A stretch of DNA of 64,000 bases from Botrimarina mediterranea (GTDB taxonomy: Bacteria; Planctomycetota; Planctomycetia; Pirellulales; Lacipirellulaceae): NCBI RefSeq assembly GCF_007753265.1, contig NZ_CP036349.1, positions 5,330,862-5,394,861 of the forward strand, in the 5' to 3' direction. Below are positions 55,187 to 63,948 of this stretch, piece by piece; position 1 is the first letter of the stretch, and each line of letters opens with the position of its first letter. The position numbers and the translations under genes are program-made. Under the pieces are notes generated by a model, which worked only from the letters and a program-made list of their open reading frames with translations, was not told the DNA's origin and searched no databases.

Positions 55187-55891
55187 CTAGCGGTCGCGCG
55201 TCGCCCGGAAGAAGACCTGCGAGTTGCCGTACCAGGTGCCGATCGGCAGCGGCGAATAGGCGAGCACCTCGGTCCGCCAGCCCTTGGATCGGAGCGACGC
55301 CATCGCCCGGCGGAAGTCGAAACCGCGGTGGCTTGTCTTGATGTTGCTGGCGCGGCGGGCGGGGACGCCCAACAGGCTGGCCTTGAGGAACTCCACCGGG
55401 TAATGCTCCGACGGCCGCAGTCGGATCAGGAACCGATTGCACTCTTTCAAAAACAGCGCCGGGCCGACCTCGATCGGGCCGCTGATCAGGATCGCACCGC
55501 CCGGGTCGAGCACTTGCTCGCAGTCGGACAAGAACCGATCCAGCTCTTCGTCGGACAGGTGTTCAATCGTCTCGAAGAGGGTGACTGTCGCGAATGGACC
55601 GTGCCGCTGGACCTCGTCCATCGTGCCGAAGATCGGCAGGCCGGGCCGGCAGCGCTCGTCCATGAACGGCTCGTAACCCACGGCGCAGTCGGGCTTCTCG
55701 TCGATCAGCGCGGCAATCATCACCCCCGACCCGCAGCCGTAGTCCAGCACTCTGCCCTCCGCCAGTCGCTGGCGGACATACTCCAGGGAACGCCGTACGC
55801 GGGTGCGGTGAGCGTATCGCGCCAGGGGATTCGGCGAATTGATTGTCGCGGCGTCGTAATTCGCCATCACAAGCTTGGAGTTGGATCGCAT
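55187..55891 (-). CDS. Class I SAM-dependent methyltransferase
   Basis: About 234 residues from the ATG at 55891; another ATG at 55867 is possible. VLDYGCGSGVMIAALI is motif I, VGYEPFMDE the acidic strand, and TLFETIEHLSDEELDRFL the motif typical of type-11/UbiE-like methyltransferases, with HYPVEFLKASL later. Such proteins often act in polysaccharide or lipid modification. It lies between infC and a lipoprotein gene, all on the minus strand. Confidence 0.85.
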   Translation of the reverse strand: MRSNSKLVMANYDAATINSPNPLARYAHRTRVRRSLEYVRQRLAEGRVLDYGCGSGVMIAALIDEKPDCAVGYEPFMDERCRPGLPIFGTMDEVQRHGPFATVTLFETIEHLSDEELDRFLSDCEQVLDPGGAILISGPIEVGPALFLKECNRFLIRLRPSEHYPVEFLKASLLGVPARRASNIKTSHRGFDFRRAMASLRSKGWRTEVLAYSPLPIGTWYGNSQVFFRATRDR

Positions 55892-55968
55892 TGGTCGCCG
55901 GGCAGCCACCGATAGCCGGACCAATGAGTATAGTTCACGACCGCACCGCCGTAAAAACGACGGCAGGC

Positions 55969-56886
55969 TCAGCGTCCCGCGCCGAACTGGCCCGCCAGAC
56001 GCCCCAGCATTCGCTGCTCGAGGGCCTCGTCGCGGCCGATGTCGATCCACCGGTCCGAGCCGATGATCGGATCGACCGCCCCGGTGTCTGCCGAGAGGGC
56101 GGCGTCGTTGCGCAATGAAGCGGCGCCGGCGCTGGCGCGTTCGGGGCGGCTGAGGTCCTCAAGCTGCTTATCGACGCGGACATCGAGCTCATAGCCCCCC
56201 GCGGCCGGGATAACGCGGATCACCGCCCGCCGGCGGATCGTCTGCAACGTGCTCTGCCAACGATTGAACGCCCCGGCCGAGTCGCGGCGCCACGGCTCGA
56301 AGATCGTCGAGCCCGAGGCCCACTGCGTTTCCAAGCGGCCCTCGGTGAGCATCGAACCGGTCTGCCGGACGCGTTCCTCGCTGCGGATCGGGAAGTAGCG
56401 GCTCGCCTCGCGGGCGACCGTTTCCCAAGCGATGTCCGGATCGCCTGCGCGAACGTACATCGGGTTGGGGATGCGGTTCTCGATTGCCGGCTGCGACGGC
56501 AATCCAAAGTCGTCGCTGATCGGCCCGCCCTCGGGCGGCAGTACGTCGAACCACCCCGGTTCGGCCGTCATGGCGGCGGGCTGCGGCGGCTTGGGCGCCG
56601 GCGCTCCGGGGACGGGGCCGTTTCTTGGAACGAGAAGGGGCGGCTGGCTGAACGCGCCAATGGGCGGGCCCATTTCGTACCCCAACCCAAACGGCGGGGC
56701 CGGGGTGTCGCAGCTCAACTCGCCCGGCGCGAGGTAGCTCGGTCCCCACGGGGCCGGCTCGACGACCATCGGACCCTGCCCGCGGACAACGGCTTCTTCG
56801 TCCTCAACGACGACCGGCTTCTGCGCAAGCTGGGGCGCAGCGCACCCTACGGAAGCGAAAGCGGCGGCGAGAAGAAGGCGACGCAT
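55969..56886 (-). CDS. Putative lipoprotein of unknown function
   Basis: 305 residues from the ATG at 56886. A short lipoprotein signal (RRLLLAAAFASVGC) puts the lipid-bearing Cys at about 15. Then follow a Pro-rich region (about 40-125) and a conserved-looking C-terminal domain containing WETVAREASRYFPIRSEERV and TLQTIRRRAVIRVIPAAGGY, which resembles outer-membrane-linked planctomycete lipoproteins; I do not know the family. It is divergent from nnrE. Confidence 0.72.
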   Translation of the reverse strand: MRRLLLAAAFASVGCAAPQLAQKPVVVEDEEAVVRGQGPMVVEPAPWGPSYLAPGELSCDTPAPPFGLGYEMGPPIGAFSQPPLLVPRNGPVPGAPAPKPPQPAAMTAEPGWFDVLPPEGGPISDDFGLPSQPAIENRIPNPMYVRAGDPDIAWETVAREASRYFPIRSEERVRQTGSMLTEGRLETQWASGSTIFEPWRRDSAGAFNRWQSTLQTIRRRAVIRVIPAAGGYELDVRVDKQLEDLSRPERASAGAASLRNDAALSADTGAVDPIIGSDRWIDIGRDEALEQRMLGRLAGQFGAGR

Positions 56887-57226
56887 CGAGACCGGTGGTA
56901 GAACGAAGACCCCAGGGCCGGCGGCCCAGGGCGGCGGAGGGTCGCGAAAAGCCGGCTCGCTGGCAAGGCCTCTCCGACCCGGCTGCCGGAGGTTCGGGGA
57001 CCTAGGGACCGGACTAGGCACCTGGACGTGCGTTTAGGCGTGCATAGAGGGCCCATAAGCCGCCTTTCGCTTCCTCTCTTGACCCCATGGTCACCTCGCC
57101 CCGAAAACGCCGTAAACGGCTTCCTAGAGCCTCACACGGGGCGCCGCTGAAAGAGCCCTTTTTTTCCTGGGACGGAACCGCGCCGCTGGCGCTGGTTCCG
57201 GATTACCTCCTTGCTAGCATTCGCGC

Positions 57227-57892
57227 ATGGCTCCACCGTCCCTCACCCGTGACCAAGCCCGCGCTTTCGACCGCGATGCGATCGAACGGCTCTGCCTGCC
57301 GGGCTTGGTGCTGATGGAGAACGCGGGGCGCGGGTGCGTCGATGTGATGGAACGGCTTGGTATCGACGGTCCGGTGCTGATCGTCTGCGGCAAGGGGAAC
57401 AACGGGGGCGATGGCTTTGTGATCGCGCGCCACCTCAAGGTCCGCGGTCACGAGTGCCGAGTCGCGTTGGGCGCGAAGCCGTCCGAGCTAGCAGGGGATG
57501 CGCTGGCGATGTTCGGGGCGCTGACGCATTGTGGCGTTCCGATCCTCGACGTGACGGGCGTCAATGCGGGCCTCGCCATTCAAGAACTCGACGCCCTCTC
57601 GCGCGACGCGGCGTGGATCGTTGACGCGCTGCTCGGCACGGGCGCGACCGGTTCGCCGCGACCGCCCTACGACACGCTGATCGACTGGATCAACAGCGAG
57701 AACGGCAAACGCTTTGCGGTCGATCTCCCCAGCGGCATGGACTGCGACACCGGTTCGCCTGGGACGCCGACCGTCCGCGCGCATCACACCTGCACGTTCG
57801 TGGCGCCCAAGGCAGGGTTTGCCAACCCGACCGCGAAGGCGTTCCTCGGCGAGGTGCATGTCGTTGATATCGGCGTGCCGTTCGAACGATAG
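57227..57892 (+). CDS. nnrE: NAD(P)H-hydrate epimerase (YjeF N-terminal domain)
   Basis: 221 residues, the stand-alone epimerase without the C-terminal dehydratase domain. The start DRDAIERLCLPGLVLMENAG, the glycine-rich loop CGKGNNGGDGFVIARHL and DALLGTGATG are all typical. It epimerises damaged NADHX so that the dehydratase can repair it. No nnrD is seen nearby. A family B element follows. Confidence 0.93.
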   Translation: MAPPSLTRDQARAFDRDAIERLCLPGLVLMENAGRGCVDVMERLGIDGPVLIVCGKGNNGGDGFVIARHLKVRGHECRVALGAKPSELAGDALAMFGALTHCGVPILDVTGVNAGLAIQELDALSRDAAWIVDALLGTGATGSPRPPYDTLIDWINSENGKRFAVDLPSGMDCDTGSPGTPTVRAHHTCTFVAPKAGFANPTAKAFLGEVHVVDIGVPFER

Positions 57893-57903
57893 CGCGAGCG
57901 ACT

Positions 57904-58069
57904 ATTCCCCTCCCCTTTTTAGGGGAGGGGTGTTGATGGGCCGTTACGATGTCGCATGTTTGGCGCAAGACGGTCACTACTTCTGTTTAAGTAACCGACA
58001 TCGTCACGGACAACTTAGACCCCTCCCCCGTTCTTCTGGAAACGGGCTCCCCTAATAGGGGAGGGGATA
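57904..58069. repeat. Family B element, copy 3
   Basis: The left box CCCCTCCCCTTTTTAGGGGA starts near 57907; the right box ends CCTAATAGGGGAGGGGATA at 58069. The core has TTACGATGTCGCATGTTTGG and CGC, the same as copies 1 and 2. It lies between the convergent nnrE and DUF3500 genes. Confidence 0.87.
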
Positions 58070-58074
58070 AAGAA

Positions 58075-59130
58075 CTAACCCGTGGTGACACGCACGCTGG
58101 GATCATCCGCCACGTTCACCCACACGTGGACGTGCGGCGCGCCGCGGTAGTGCCAGACGAACGACGGGCCTTCGAGGCGCCAGTTGTCCCAGACGCCGTC
58201 ATCGCCGATGTCGCCTTCGGCGAAGTAAGCGAGGTGGCACGCTTCGAGACCGCTGCGGCCTTCGACCGACTGGCCGAGCAGGCAGTTCATCGCTTCGTCG
58301 CGGTCGCTCTGGCGGTAAGGCTCGACGAGTTTGGCGAGCACCTCGCGCAAGTGCTGTTGCTGGTCGGCGCTGAGCTGCCCGACCGGGATGCCCTGGTGCT
58401 TCTGCGGGTCGCGGAAGTTGATGTTGCTCTCTCCGGGCATGCCGGTACGGACGAGGGCCACGTCGCGCTGCGCGCCATCGAACATCTTGTAGAGCGCGTT
58501 GGCGGCGACGGCTTGCGGCCAGTAGACGTTGCCGGGGTGCGTGGCCTCTTCGTCGAACGCCTCGGCGGCGTGGCCGTAGAAGATCGGTCCGCCGAAGGCG
58601 AAGTTGGGCGTCGTGTTGCCGTCGCAGCGGACCGTCATGTGCCGGCCGGTCATCACCAACTCGCACTGCTCGGAACCCGGCTCGCCGAAAATGGCGATCG
58701 AGTTCTGCTCGCCAAAGCCGCCGGCGTCATCGTCGAGTTGCTTGTCGACTCGCTCGACCCACTCGGGGTTGTAGATGCCTTCGTAGATTGAACGGACGAG
58801 CGCCTTCTGATCGGCGTTGTAGAAGTCGTCGGTGACGTAGTGCTCCGTGATGTCCCAGTTCGCCGACACGTGGCGCCGGAGCGGACCGCCTTCGGGGCCG
58901 GCGTGGTCCCATGCGAAGCACACGGCCTCACGCTGCTTCGGCGTGAACGACTCGTAGAGCACTTTGACAAGCGACTCGGGCGTCGATGCCGGCGTGACGC
59001 TTGCTGCAGGCTTTGCCCAAACCTTGCCGGCGCCCGGCAGCCCAATTCCTGGAAGCAGGGCCAAACCCGCTCCCGCCGCGGCGGTGGTGAGGAATTCGCG
59101 GCGGTCGCAACACTTGATGCGCTCGGACAT
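58075..59130 (-). CDS. Tat-exported DUF3500-like protein
   Basis: 351 residues from the ATG at 59130. A twin-arginine signal (DRREFLTTAAAGAGLALLPG) lies at residues 8-30. The body, with FAFGGPIFYGHAAEAFDEEA and VWHYRGAPHVHVWVNVAD, looks like DUF3500, a family of exported proteins with unknown role. Tat export suggests it folds with a cofactor or metal before leaving the cytoplasm; several His near the C-terminus could bind it. No operon partner. Confidence 0.75.
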   Translation of the reverse strand: MSERIKCCDRREFLTTAAAGAGLALLPGIGLPGAGKVWAKPAASVTPASTPESLVKVLYESFTPKQREAVCFAWDHAGPEGGPLRRHVSANWDITEHYVTDDFYNADQKALVRSIYEGIYNPEWVERVDKQLDDDAGGFGEQNSIAIFGEPGSEQCELVMTGRHMTVRCDGNTTPNFAFGGPIFYGHAAEAFDEEATHPGNVYWPQAVAANALYKMFDGAQRDVALVRTGMPGESNINFRDPQKHQGIPVGQLSADQQQHLREVLAKLVEPYRQSDRDEAMNCLLGQSVEGRSGLEACHLAYFAEGDIGDDGVWDNWRLEGPSFVWHYRGAPHVHVWVNVADDPSVRVTTG

Positions 59131-59243
59131 GGCTGGCGCCCTTTGGGAGAGGAGAGTGGGAACGGTTGATTGTAGCCGATTCACGATGTCGAGTTGTGCG
59201 GCGAATCACCGACCCGACAACAAGATTGACGTCGCCCCTGCAA

Positions 59244-59272
59244 TTAGCCCCCGGTCAATGACCGGGGGCTAA
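59244..59272. repeat. Family C hairpin, copy 2 (identical to 15496-15524)
   Basis: The same 29 bp as at 15496: TTAGCCCCCGGTCA, one base, and its exact reverse complement. Here it lies between mutM and the DUF3500 gene. Confidence 0.92.
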
Positions 59273-59287
59273 ATGAGCCGATCGACA

Positions 59288-60124
59288 TCACCTTCGCCGC
59301 TGACAACTCGCGCAGAAGAACGTCGAGCGTTGCGCCTGGACGATCCGCTGGATGGTCCCGCCGCAGCGCGGACATCGCTCGCCCGCGCGGCCGTAGACGC
59401 GGTGGTGGAGTTGGTAGCCGCCGTCCTCGTTGAGCTTGTTGCGATACGTGCCATCGCCGAGCGACGAGCCCTCGTAGCGGACCGCTTCTTCGAGCACCGC
59501 CCGCGTCGCCTCGGCGATGCGCCGCCACGTCGCTTGCGTGAGCCGGTCGCATCGCGTCGCGGGGTGCACCTCGGCCACGTGCAGAATCTCCGCTGCGTAG
59601 ATGTTCCCGATCCCCGCGACCGCGCGCTGATCCAGCAGCGCCACTTTCACGGCCCGACGGCTGCCGGCGAGCCGGCGATGCAAGTCGTCGGAGGAAACCA
59701 CCAGCCCATCCGGCCCCAGTTTCTCCGGCCCCAACTCAACGGCAAACTCCGCCGCCGAATAAAGCCGAACCTTCCCCAGCCCCCGCCGGTCCCAGAACCA
59801 AACCCTTTCCAGACCAACGCCCTCAAGTCCCAGCTCAACCCGCAGGTAAAACGGATCGGGCGAATCACCGGCGCCCACCAGCCCCGTCATCCGCGGCTCC
59901 ATCACCAGCCGGTCGCCCGTCTCCAGCCGCAGGACCACCCGCTTGCCCAGCCGCTCAACCGCCGCCACCCCACGTCCAACGACACGCCGCCGCAAATGGT
60001 CCACGCGCGGCGCCACCCCGATCGGCTTCCGCGGGCAAGGCAACCGCTCGAACGAGGTGACCGTAGCGCCCGCCGCCTCGGCGACGCCCCGCCGCATGGT
60101 CTCAACTTCGGGTAGCTCGGGCAT
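59288..60124 (-). CDS. mutM: Formamidopyrimidine-DNA glycosylase
   Basis: 278 residues from the ATG at 60124 (MPELPEVETMRRG); after Met removal P2 and E3 are the catalytic residues of the family. The H2TH region is visible in QRAVAGIGNIYAAEILHVAE, and the C-terminal zinc finger is CPRCGG ... CASCQ. It removes oxidised guanine from DNA. The start codon lies five bases from the inverted repeat that flanks the next membrane gene. Confidence 0.95.
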   Translation of the reverse strand: MPELPEVETMRRGVAEAAGATVTSFERLPCPRKPIGVAPRVDHLRRRVVGRGVAAVERLGKRVVLRLETGDRLVMEPRMTGLVGAGDSPDPFYLRVELGLEGVGLERVWFWDRRGLGKVRLYSAAEFAVELGPEKLGPDGLVVSSDDLHRRLAGSRRAVKVALLDQRAVAGIGNIYAAEILHVAEVHPATRCDRLTQATWRRIAEATRAVLEEAVRYEGSSLGDGTYRNKLNEDGGYQLHHRVYGRAGERCPRCGGTIQRIVQAQRSTFFCASCQRRR

Positions 60125-60128
60125 GGGT

Positions 60129-61228
60129 ACCGCCAAGACGCCAGGAGCGCCAAGGATCGCCAGGGGGAGGTTCACCGCGGAGTTCGCGGAGGACGCGGAG
60201 AACAAAAGGAGTTCAGGGATGGATCGGCGTTGAAGTCATGGTCATTTCTGACGAGCGGGCCGATGGCAACTCGACTAACCGATAACCAGCCCAACGTAGC
60301 CATACGATGGACGCGACGATGGCCAGCACCTGAAATGCTGCACTGACAAGCCACATCAGTATGGTCCATCCTAAGTTGATCTGCCCGAACACTTGTGAGT
60401 AGTGCGGGTACGCCATTAGGCCATTTACTAGCACGATCAGTGGAGTGGAGACGACTCCTCCGATGATCGCTCTACGCCAACTGAGCGGTTGAGGATGGAT
60501 TGGCAACATTGCGATTAGAACCGGAAACAGGCTGACGGCTGCTACAAGCATGCAGACGAAATTGAAGCCAACTGACAAGACAAATGACCAACCCTTCATC
60601 GAGTCATAGATGTCTTGTTCAATGGGTTCCCGACGTAACAACCAGCCCCCCAGCCCTAGAGCGCACGCTAATAGCGCAGTCAGAATCAAAAGGTCCTTAA
60701 TTGTTGTGTGGCCGGCATTTGAGTTGGCTGATCGGTCGATAAGCCCCCAAACTCGTCGCCAACGCCAGCGGACCCACCACCCGATCGCTGCCCACACGCT
60801 CCAAAGTAATGAGTAGAAAACTATGAGCAGCGGCAGCAATCCCGACGACTGAATAACCGCTAGCAAACCTATTGCCGTCAGAGCACTTACGATCCGCCAA
60901 GGCCATGATCCAACGCCCAACCCCGTCCAAAGGCTTGCCAAAACTATGAATGCGCTCATAGCTGCTGCGACGACATTGGGACCTGTCCAAAGCAGCCATT
61001 GCAGGATTGGTCGTGGGATTGGGAAGTAGACCGCCGCGTTGAGGGCAAACTCGATCGACACCACGGCGCCAAACCAAACCGCAGGCGCCCAAATCGCCCG
61101 ATGACGATAGACAAGTTCCGATAGTGATTGAGACCGCTCGTCCACACCCATTCCCTCTCTCCGCGTCCCCCGCGTCCTCCGCGGTGAAATCCCCTGGCGA
61201 TCCTTGGCGTTCCTGGCGTCTTGGCGGT
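60129..61228. repeat. Long inverted repeat pair enclosing a single gene
   Basis: The left arm 60129-60200 (CCGCCAAGACGCCAGGAGCG ... TTCGCGGAGGACGCGGAG) is the imperfect reverse complement of the right arm 61159-61228 (CTCCGCGTCCCCCGCGTCCT ... GGCGTCTTGGCGG). The arms are about 70 bp. Unlike the other palindromes here, the loop of nearly 1 kb contains a complete gene (60213-61151). Confidence 0.85.
60213..61151 (-). CDS. Orphan membrane protein carried inside an inverted repeat
   Basis: 312 residues with about eight hydrophobic helices (for example IGLLAVIQSSGLLPLLIVFY and FNFVCMLVAAVSLFPVLIAM), no signal peptide and no known motif. Its DNA is clearly less GC-rich than mutM and trpB on either side. 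It starts eight bases inside the right arm and stops 12 bases from the left arm of the flanking repeat. In these respects it resembles the orphan membrane gene at 27058. It may be a cargo gene; function unknown. Confidence 0.65.
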   Translation of the reverse strand: MGVDERSQSLSELVYRHRAIWAPAVWFGAVVSIEFALNAAVYFPIPRPILQWLLWTGPNVVAAAMSAFIVLASLWTGLGVGSWPWRIVSALTAIGLLAVIQSSGLLPLLIVFYSLLWSVWAAIGWWVRWRWRRVWGLIDRSANSNAGHTTIKDLLILTALLACALGLGGWLLRREPIEQDIYDSMKGWSFVLSVGFNFVCMLVAAVSLFPVLIAMLPIHPQPLSWRRAIIGGVVSTPLIVLVNGLMAYPHYSQVFGQINLGWTILMWLVSAAFQVLAIVASIVWLRWAGYRLVELPSARSSEMTMTSTPIHP

Positions 61229-61294
61229 TCCCGTCCGCTTGCCCGCCGAGCCGCTCCAGCCGACAATAGACGGCTTACCCCACCAGGATAACCG

Positions 61295-62521
61295 ATGAGC
61301 ACGACTTCCTTAGACACTGCCGTTCCCACGACGCTCCCCGACGCCCTTGGGCGGTTTGGGGCTTACGGCGGTCGTTACGTGCCCGAGACGCTGATGCGGG
61401 CGCTCGAAGAGCTGACGGCCGAGTACGAGAAGTCCGTCAAGGACCAAGCGTTCCAGGACGAGCTGGCCGTGCTGTGGCGAGACTTCGTGGGGCGGCCGTC
61501 GCCGCTCTATCACGCCCAGCGGCTCAGCGAGAAGTGCGGCGGCGCCCAGATCTACTTCAAGCGCGAGGACACCAACCACACCGGCGCCCACAAGATCAAC
61601 AACACGCTCGGCCAGGCGCTACTGACGATGCGGATGGGCAAGAAGCGTGTCATCGCCGAGACGGGCGCCGGCCAGCACGGCGTCGCCACCGCCACGGCGT
61701 GCGCGCACTTCGGCCTGGATTGCATCGTCTATATGGGCGAAGAGGACATCCGCCGACAGTCGCCGAACGTCTTTGCGATGAAGCTCCTCGGCGCCGAAGT
61801 GCGGCCCGTCACCAGCGGCTCGCGCACTTTAAGAGACGCCGTCAACGAGGCGATGCGGGACTGGATGTCGAGCGTCGAGACGACGCACTACATCCTCGGC
61901 TCGGTCGTCGGTCCGCACCCGTTCCCGCGGATCGTGCGCGACTACCAGTCGGTGATCGGCAAGGAGACGATCGCCCAGTGCCAAGAGCGGCTCGGCCGGC
62001 TGCCGGACCTTGTGGTGGCGTGCGTCGGCGGCGGCTCGAACGCGGCGGGCATGTTCTATCCGTTCGTTGAGCATAAAGGCGTCGAGCTGGTGGGCGTCGA
62101 AGCGGGCGGACGCTCCGCCAATCCCGGCGACCACGCCAGCCCGCTCACCTACGGCCAGCCCGGCGTGCTGCACGGCAGCTTCTCGTACGTCATGCAGGAC
62201 GAGGACGGCCAGACGTGCGACGTCCACAGCATGTCGGCGGGCCTCGACTATCCGGGCGTGGGCCCCGAGCACAGCTACTGGAAGGACGCCGGCCGCGTGC
62301 AGTACACGAGCTGCCGCGACGACGAAGCGATGGCGGCGTTCGACGCCTGCGCGTCGCACGAAGGGATCATGCCCGCGCTCGAAACGTCGCACGCCATCGC
62401 CAAGGCGATGGAACTAGCGGCGAAGCGCTCGAAGGACGACATCGTGGTTATCTGCCTAAGCGGGCGTGGGGACAAGGACGCGATGGAGATCGCGCGGTTG
62501 AAGGGAGTAAACTACGGTTAA
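61295..62521 (+). CDS. trpB: Tryptophan synthase beta chain
   Basis: 408 residues. The pyridoxal phosphate lysine is K100 in [14 protein letters not shown], followed by [16 protein letters not shown] and the phosphate-binding GGGSNAAG. It joins indole and serine to tryptophan, with TrpA feeding indole through a tunnel. trpA lies 626 bp downstream on the same strand, but two small toxin/antitoxin-like genes have come between. Confidence 0.96.
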   Translation: MSTTSLDTAVPTTLPDALGRFGAYGGRYVPETLMRALEELTAEYEKSVKDQAFQDELAVLWRDFVGRPSPLYHAQRLSEKCGGAQIYFKREDTNHTGAHKINNTLGQALLTMRMGKKRVIAETGAGQHGVATATACAHFGLDCIVYMGEEDIRRQSPNVFAMKLLGAEVRPVTSGSRTLRDAVNEAMRDWMSSVETTHYILGSVVGPHPFPRIVRDYQSVIGKETIAQCQERLGRLPDLVVACVGGGSNAAGMFYPFVEHKGVELVGVEAGGRSANPGDHASPLTYGQPGVLHGSFSYVMQDEDGQTCDVHSMSAGLDYPGVGPEHSYWKDAGRVQYTSCRDDEAMAAFDACASHEGIMPALETSHAIAKAMELAAKRSKDDIVVICLSGRGDKDAMEIARLKGVNYG

Positions 62522-62538
62522 CCAACCGGAGCATTGCC

Positions 62539-62796
62539 ATGGTCCAGATCACGCCCGAACAAGTCGAAGCGCTCGCCCAGTCGGAAGACCATTGTCTTCG
62601 TATTCGCGACCCCAAGACGAACAAGCAGTACGTAATTTTCGAGGAGCCCGCGGTTCCCGAGGCCGACGCCGAGCACATCGAGTACATGCGGCGGGGGCTA
62701 GAGGAGGCCGAAGAGGCCATCGCCCAAGGTGACGTGGCCCCGTGGAACAAGGATGCGTTTCTTGCTGAGATGCATCAGCAGCACGGCGGCCGTTGA
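62539..62796 (+). CDS. Antitoxin-like small protein
   Basis: 85 residues from the ATG at 62539, 17 bp after trpB. The N-terminal half could form a small DNA-binding or dimer domain; the C-terminal half is acidic and helical (GLEEAEEAIAQGDVAPWNKD), as in antitoxins that wrap a RelE/ParE toxin. Its stop overlaps the start of the next gene (TGATG), typical of toxin-antitoxin pairs. Confidence 0.72.
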   Translation: MVQITPEQVEALAQSEDHCLRIRDPKTNKQYVIFEEPAVPEADAEHIEYMRRGLEEAEEAIAQGDVAPWNKDAFLAEMHQQHGGR

Positions 62797-63101
62797 TGCT
62801 TCAGCCGATCTTTACTGGTCCGGCACGCCGAGACCTCGGCGCCATCTGGAAGCACATCGCTGCGGACAGCGCCGAGGCAGCCGACCGCTTTGTCGATGAA
62901 GTTGATCGCCGCATTCACTTGCTGTGCGCTCAGCCGACCCAAGGTGAACGAGACCACCGCGTCGGCGGCTGCCGCCGCGTGCTCATCGGTCGTTATCTGC
63001 TGTTCTACGAACAAGCCGGGAGAGAGCTTCGCATCCTCCGGCTCTACCATTCGGCCCGCCGAATCGAGAAGATGCGGCTCCGCCCCGACGACTCGCCGTA
63101 G
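62796..63101 (+). CDS. RelE/ParE-family toxin
   Basis: 101 residues from the ATG at 62796, overlapping the previous stop by one base. The fold markers are PARRDLGAIWKHIAADSAEA, RFVDEVDRRIHLL, GCRRVLIGRYLLFYE and the C-terminal LRLYHSARRIEKM. ParE toxins block gyrase and RelE toxins cut mRNA on the ribosome; the helix-rich N-terminus favours ParE. With the small gene before it this forms a type II module within the trpB-trpA pair. Confidence 0.85.
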   Translation: MLQPIFTGPARRDLGAIWKHIAADSAEAADRFVDEVDRRIHLLCAQPTQGERDHRVGGCRRVLIGRYLLFYEQAGRELRILRLYHSARRIEKMRLRPDDSP

Positions 63102-63147
63102 TCGACTTCCGCAATCCGCAATCCGCAATCCAAATTCCGCCATCGCA

Positions 63148-63948
63148 ATGCCCGCGATCCCCGACCTCTTCGCCAAGCTCCGCGCCGAAGGCCGCAAGGC
63201 CCTGATGCCGTTCGTTACCGCCGGCGACCCCGACGTGGCCTTCACCGCCGCGGTGCTGCGGGAGGTCGTTGGCCGGGGGGCGAGCCTCTGCGAGGTGGGC
63301 GTCCCCTACAGCGACCCGATCGCCGACGGGCCTGTCATCCAGGCGTCGTACACCCGGGCTCTGAACAAGAAGATCAAGCTGGCTTCGATCTTGGAGATGC
63401 TCGGCGAGACGTGCCCGGCTTTGCCTGCTCCTGTGGTGACGATGGTCAGCTACGCGATCATCTACCGCCACGGCGTTGAGAAGTACTGCGACGACGTGGC
63501 CGAGCGCGGCGTCGCGGGACTGATCGTACCGGACCTGCCGCTCGACGAGTCGGCGGCGCTCGCGAAGGTGACCGCCGCGCGCGGGCTGTCGCTGATCCAG
63601 CTCGTGACGCCCACTACGCCGCGAGAACGGGCGGTGCGGATCTGCGAAACGTCCACCGGCTTCGTCTACTACGTCTCGGTGGCCGGCATCACGGGCGAAC
63701 GCACCGAGCTGCCGCCGCAACTGGTGGACAACGTCGGCTGGCTGCGGACGCAGACCGACTTGCCGATCTGCATCGGCTTCGGCGTCAGCAAACCGGAGCA
63801 CGTGAAGTTGCTGGCCCCCGTAGCGGACGGCCTAATCGTTGGCTCGGCCATCGTCAAGCGCGTCGCCGAAGCCGCGACCCGCCCGCAAGCCGAAGTGCTG
63901 AAGGAAGTCGGCGACTACGTGGCGACCTTACTGGCGGCTCTCAAGTAA
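63148..63948 (+). CDS. trpA: Tryptophan synthase alpha chain
   Basis: 266 residues from the ATG at 63148. The catalytic E49 and D60 lie in CEVGVPYSDPIADGPVIQ, at the same numbers as in E. coli, and the phosphate site is IGFGVSKPEHV ... ADGLIVGSAIV. It splits indole-3-glycerol phosphate to indole. The 46-bp gap before it holds three AATCCGC words in tandem. After the stop, ACCACAGAGACGCAGAGG begins another repeat that runs to the window edge. Confidence 0.95.
   Translation: MPAIPDLFAKLRAEGRKALMPFVTAGDPDVAFTAAVLREVVGRGASLCEVGVPYSDPIADGPVIQASYTRALNKKIKLASILEMLGETCPALPAPVVTMVSYAIIYRHGVEKYCDDVAERGVAGLIVPDLPLDESAALAKVTAARGLSLIQLVTPTTPRERAVRICETSTGFVYYVSVAGITGERTELPPQLVDNVGWLRTQTDLPICIGFGVSKPEHVKLLAPVADGLIVGSAIVKRVAEAATRPQAEVLKEVGDYVATLLAALK

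Noticed and set aside
61295-63948. Complete trp operon
   Set aside because: Only trpB and trpA are present. No trpE, D, C or F gene or leader peptide is visible in the window.
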